NCBI GenBank assembly: GCA_902780505.1
Contig: CACZFN010000025.1
Coordinates: 36,903-91,937, forward strand
Source of the DNA: an uncultured Ruminococcus sp.
GTDB lineage: Bacteria > Bacillota > Clostridia > Oscillospirales > Ruminococcaceae
Direction of reading: 5' to 3'
DNA: 55,035 nucleotides
Shown here: in pieces, positions 53,097-55,035 of the stretch
Layout of the letters: each line of letters begins with the position of its first letter
How positions within the stretch are numbered: position 1 is the first letter of the stretch
Position numbers and translations under genes: made by a program
The notes under the pieces: generated by a model
The model's database searches: none
What the model was told of the DNA's origin: nothing
Seen by the model: the letters and a program-made list of their open reading frames with translations, nothing else

Positions 53097-54062
53097 TTAC
53101 TGTTTTTTGTCATTTAAGTCGGTTTCTATAATGTATCTCGGGCGATTTTTTGTTTCAAGGTATATCTTCCCGATATACTCCCCTATTATTCCAATAGCTA
53201 AAAGCTGTAACCCGCCTATACCCCATATGGATATTACTATCGTCGCCCAGCCTTCAACTGTCTTTCCCATGCACCATACCGCAAAAAACCTTATAAGCAG
53301 TATAATGCTCACTAAAAATACAAATATCCCGATAAATGTGATAAACCTTATCGGCTTTATCGAAAGTGATGTTATTCCCTCTATTGCAAAGGCTGCCATT
53401 TTTTTAAGCGGGTATTTTGATTCGCCCTTTTCACGTTCATTTCTGACATATTTTACCACATCAGACCTGAACCCTACTAACGGCACAAGTCCCCTGAGAA
53501 ACAGGTTTACTTCCCTGAACTGTTCAAGCGCATCTAATGCCCGCCTGCTTAAAAGCCTGTAATCCGCATGGTCATAGGTTATCTCAACGCCCATTTTTTC
53601 GAGCAACTTGTAGTAAGCCCTTGCAGTGTTTCTCTTGAACGCCGTGTCCGTCTTTCGTGAAGACCTTACCCCGTATACTATGTCGCACCCGCCGTAATAC
53701 TTGTCTAAAAAGCTGTCAATGGCATTTACGTCGTCCTGTAGGTCAGCGTCCATTGAAATAGTTACATCTGCGTATTTTTTTGCTGTCATCAGCCCCGCTA
53801 AAAGTGCATTCTGGTGCCCGCGGTTCCTTGAAAGCTTTATTCCCGTAAAATCGGAAGATATCAGATTCAGCTTTTCAATGCCTTCCCATGTCTTGTCCTT
53901 TGAACCGTCATCAATAAACATTACCTTGCTTTTTTCCGATATCCTCCCCGCCTGTTTCAGCGCTGAAAGCTTCTTCGCCAGTGCTTTTGCAGTTATCGGC
54001 AGCATTTCTTCTTCATTGTAGCAAGGAACTACTATATAAAGTATATCTCCTTCGTTTTCCAT
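53097..54062 (-). CDS. Family 2 glycosyltransferase (DPM1/GtrB type)
   Basis: A 321-residue membrane-bound glycosyltransferase. The GT-A domain has VVPCYNEEEMLP, VMFIDDGSKDKTWE, SRNRGHQNALLAG and the metal-binding DADLQDD. Two C-terminal helices (FITFIGIFVFLVSIILLIRF and WATIVISIWGIGGLQLLAIG) follow, as in enzymes that load a sugar onto polyprenyl phosphate. Sugar unknown. The ATG at 54062 follows AAGGAAAAGG; the frame to 54107 would overlap tatD. Confidence 0.9.
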   Translation of the reverse strand: MENEGDILYIVVPCYNEEEMLPITAKALAKKLSALKQAGRISEKSKVMFIDDGSKDKTWEGIEKLNLISSDFTGIKLSRNRGHQNALLAGLMTAKKYADVTISMDADLQDDVNAIDSFLDKYYGGCDIVYGVRSSRKTDTAFKRNTARAYYKLLEKMGVEITYDHADYRLLSRRALDALEQFREVNLFLRGLVPLVGFRSDVVKYVRNEREKGESKYPLKKMAAFAIEGITSLSIKPIRFITFIGIFVFLVSIILLIRFFAVWCMGKTVEGWATIVISIWGIGGLQLLAIGIIGEYIGKIYLETKNRPRYIIETDLNDKKQ

Positions 54063-54075
54063 TGCCTTTTCCTTA

Positions 54076-54840
54076 TTATATATTAAATAGCCTTTTCGCA
54101 TTCTCACTCGTTAAGCGGATAGCTTCTTCGGGGCTTATCCCGAATATCTCCCCTATCGCCGCAGCAGTTTTGTCGCACATCCTGCTGTCACTTCTCTGCC
54201 CGCGGTAAGGCTCAGGTGCCATGTAAGGGCAGTCGGTCTCAAGTAAAACCCTGTCCTTCCCTGCCGCGGCGCAGGCTTTTTTCGCTTTCTTTGAGTTTTT
54301 GAAGGTTATTACCCCCGTAAACCCGACATACATTCCAAGCGAAATAACCTCTTTCGCCGTTTCCGCCGAACCCGAAAAGCAGTGCATAACGCCCTTTGGC
54401 CTGTGTCGGTTCAGTATCTCCATAGTGTCCTCAGTGGCATTCCTGCTGTGAACTATCACGGGTAAGCTGTGCCTGTTTGCAAATTCTACCTGCTGCTCAA
54501 AAATGTATATCTGCTTCTGCCTGTCATAACCTTCATAGTGGTAATCAAGACCGATCTCCCCGACCGCTTTTATCTTGTCACTCAAAGGCAGAAGTGCTTC
54601 AAGCCTTTTTATAAAATCGTCGGGCGTGTCACCGCAGTTTTCAGGGTGGAAGCCTATCGAAGTGTAATAATTTTCATATTTCTTTGAAACATCAATACCG
54701 TAAAGTGCACTTTTTTCATCTACACTTGCGTGCATTAGAAAACCCACTTTGCCGTCAAACATCTCATCAAGCAGTGCAAACCTGTCATCATCAAAAGCGC
54801 TGTCATCATAATGGCAGTGTGAATCAAATATCAAAGCCAT
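54076..54840 (-). CDS. tatD: TatD-family metal-dependent DNase
   Basis: A 254-residue TIM-barrel hydrolase with DSHCHYDD (metal HxH), VGEIGLDYHY, PVIVHSRNA, MHCFSGSAE and LLETDCPYMAPEPYRG. The family has 3'-5' exonuclease activity on DNA. The ATG at 54840 after AAAGGG fits the family N-terminus; the longer frame to 54963 crosses the promoter. First gene of the tatD-glycosyltransferase-sseB operon. Confidence 0.94.
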   Translation of the reverse strand: MALIFDSHCHYDDSAFDDDRFALLDEMFDGKVGFLMHASVDEKSALYGIDVSKKYENYYTSIGFHPENCGDTPDDFIKRLEALLPLSDKIKAVGEIGLDYHYEGYDRQKQIYIFEQQVEFANRHSLPVIVHSRNATEDTMEILNRHRPKGVMHCFSGSAETAKEVISLGMYVGFTGVITFKNSKKAKKACAAAGKDRVLLETDCPYMAPEPYRGQRSDSRMCDKTAAAIGEIFGISPEEAIRLTSENAKRLFNI

Positions 54841-54877
54841 GAACAGCACCCTTTCACACAGAAACTTATACACATAA

Positions 54878-54906
54878 ATTATACCATATCCCATCCGCTT
54901 TGTCAA
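54878..54906 (-). promoter_or_regulatory. Consensus promoter of the tatD operon
   Basis: TTGACA (minus, 54901-54906), a 17-bp spacer and TATAAT (54878-54883), with TGG extending the -10. Nothing is recognisable from 54964 to the window end. Confidence 0.88.
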
Positions 54907-55035
54907 GCAGAAAACCTTTTTTTGCGGCCGCATTGGTGTGCAGTTGTCAATGATCTTGGACACTCTCCCTCAAAAAAATATGACATTAAGTAAAAAATTG
55001 CAAATCTCCCTCTTGGAGGAGCCGTAGGCGACGGA

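Overview
The window reads as chromosome of a Gram-positive gut or rumen Bacillota, most likely Ruminococcus or a close Oscillospiraceae relative. The gene order dnaA-dnaN-S4-recF-remB-gyrB-gyrA is the Bacillota replication-origin block. Two secreted proteins end in type I dockerin modules and a GH5 glycoside hydrolase is present, as in cellulosome-type ruminococci. Lipoproteins are numerous, GTG and TTG starts are used, and many promoters match sigma-A consensus with 17-bp spacers. No rRNA, tRNA, CRISPR array or phage module was seen.

Layout. 1-10600: secreted and surface functions on the minus strand (GH5 enzyme, Nudix hydrolase, dockerin-bearing BspA-type LRR protein, dockerin-bearing ricin-lectin-like protein, AraC regulator, solute-binding lipoprotein, secreted protein with a wall-anchor-like tail). 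10835-14100: an ABC-2 exporter with a membrane-anchored accessory protein. 14413-18486: plus-strand sensor diguanylate cyclase, zinc-ribbon membrane protein and RmuC. 18717-20452: MFS transporter and acetyltransferase. 20631-24424: a Zur-znuACB zinc-uptake operon with a fifth lipoprotein gene, behind a sigma-A promoter and a Fur-type operator. 24768-26971: MATE pump and a DUF3737 protein. 27173-32501: a radical SAM/SPASM enzyme with a repeat-containing substrate-like peptide, then folC, a TatD-linked radical SAM protein and uvrC. 32826-34325: a three-gene ExbB/ExbD-like module. 34455-41847: ECF S component, pckA, three lipoproteins, glyS, and a small PD-(D/E)xK-like protein. 42047-51665: replication block with oriC between dnaA and dnaN. 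51889-54840: membrane protein, SseB-like protein, glycosyltransferase and tatD.

Most notable are four things. (1) The radical SAM/SPASM gene overlaps a 115-residue lipoprotein-like peptide with three VYGPP units spaced 37-38 residues apart. This looks like a RiPP-type or modified-lipoprotein system. (2) DnaA carries an altered DNA-recognition signature, GKNHSTM in place of GGRDHTTV. The dnaA-dnaN gap lacks exact TTATCCACA boxes but holds about eight same-strand copies of a TTWTAAACA-like box, suggesting the initiator and its site changed together. (3) A family of roughly 150-166-bp non-coding elements sits inside palindromes, mostly terminators, each flanked by a 19-26-bp direct copy of that palindrome. 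(4) There is an ExbB/ExbD-type proton-channel module in an apparently single-membrane bacterium.

Several repeats show recent rearrangement: a dockerin-coding 3' end duplicated with its downstream DNA, an araC 3' end copied onto a transposase-like fragment, a 231-bp in-frame duplication in rmuC, and a 206-bp near-palindromic element with an inverted partial copy at the window start.
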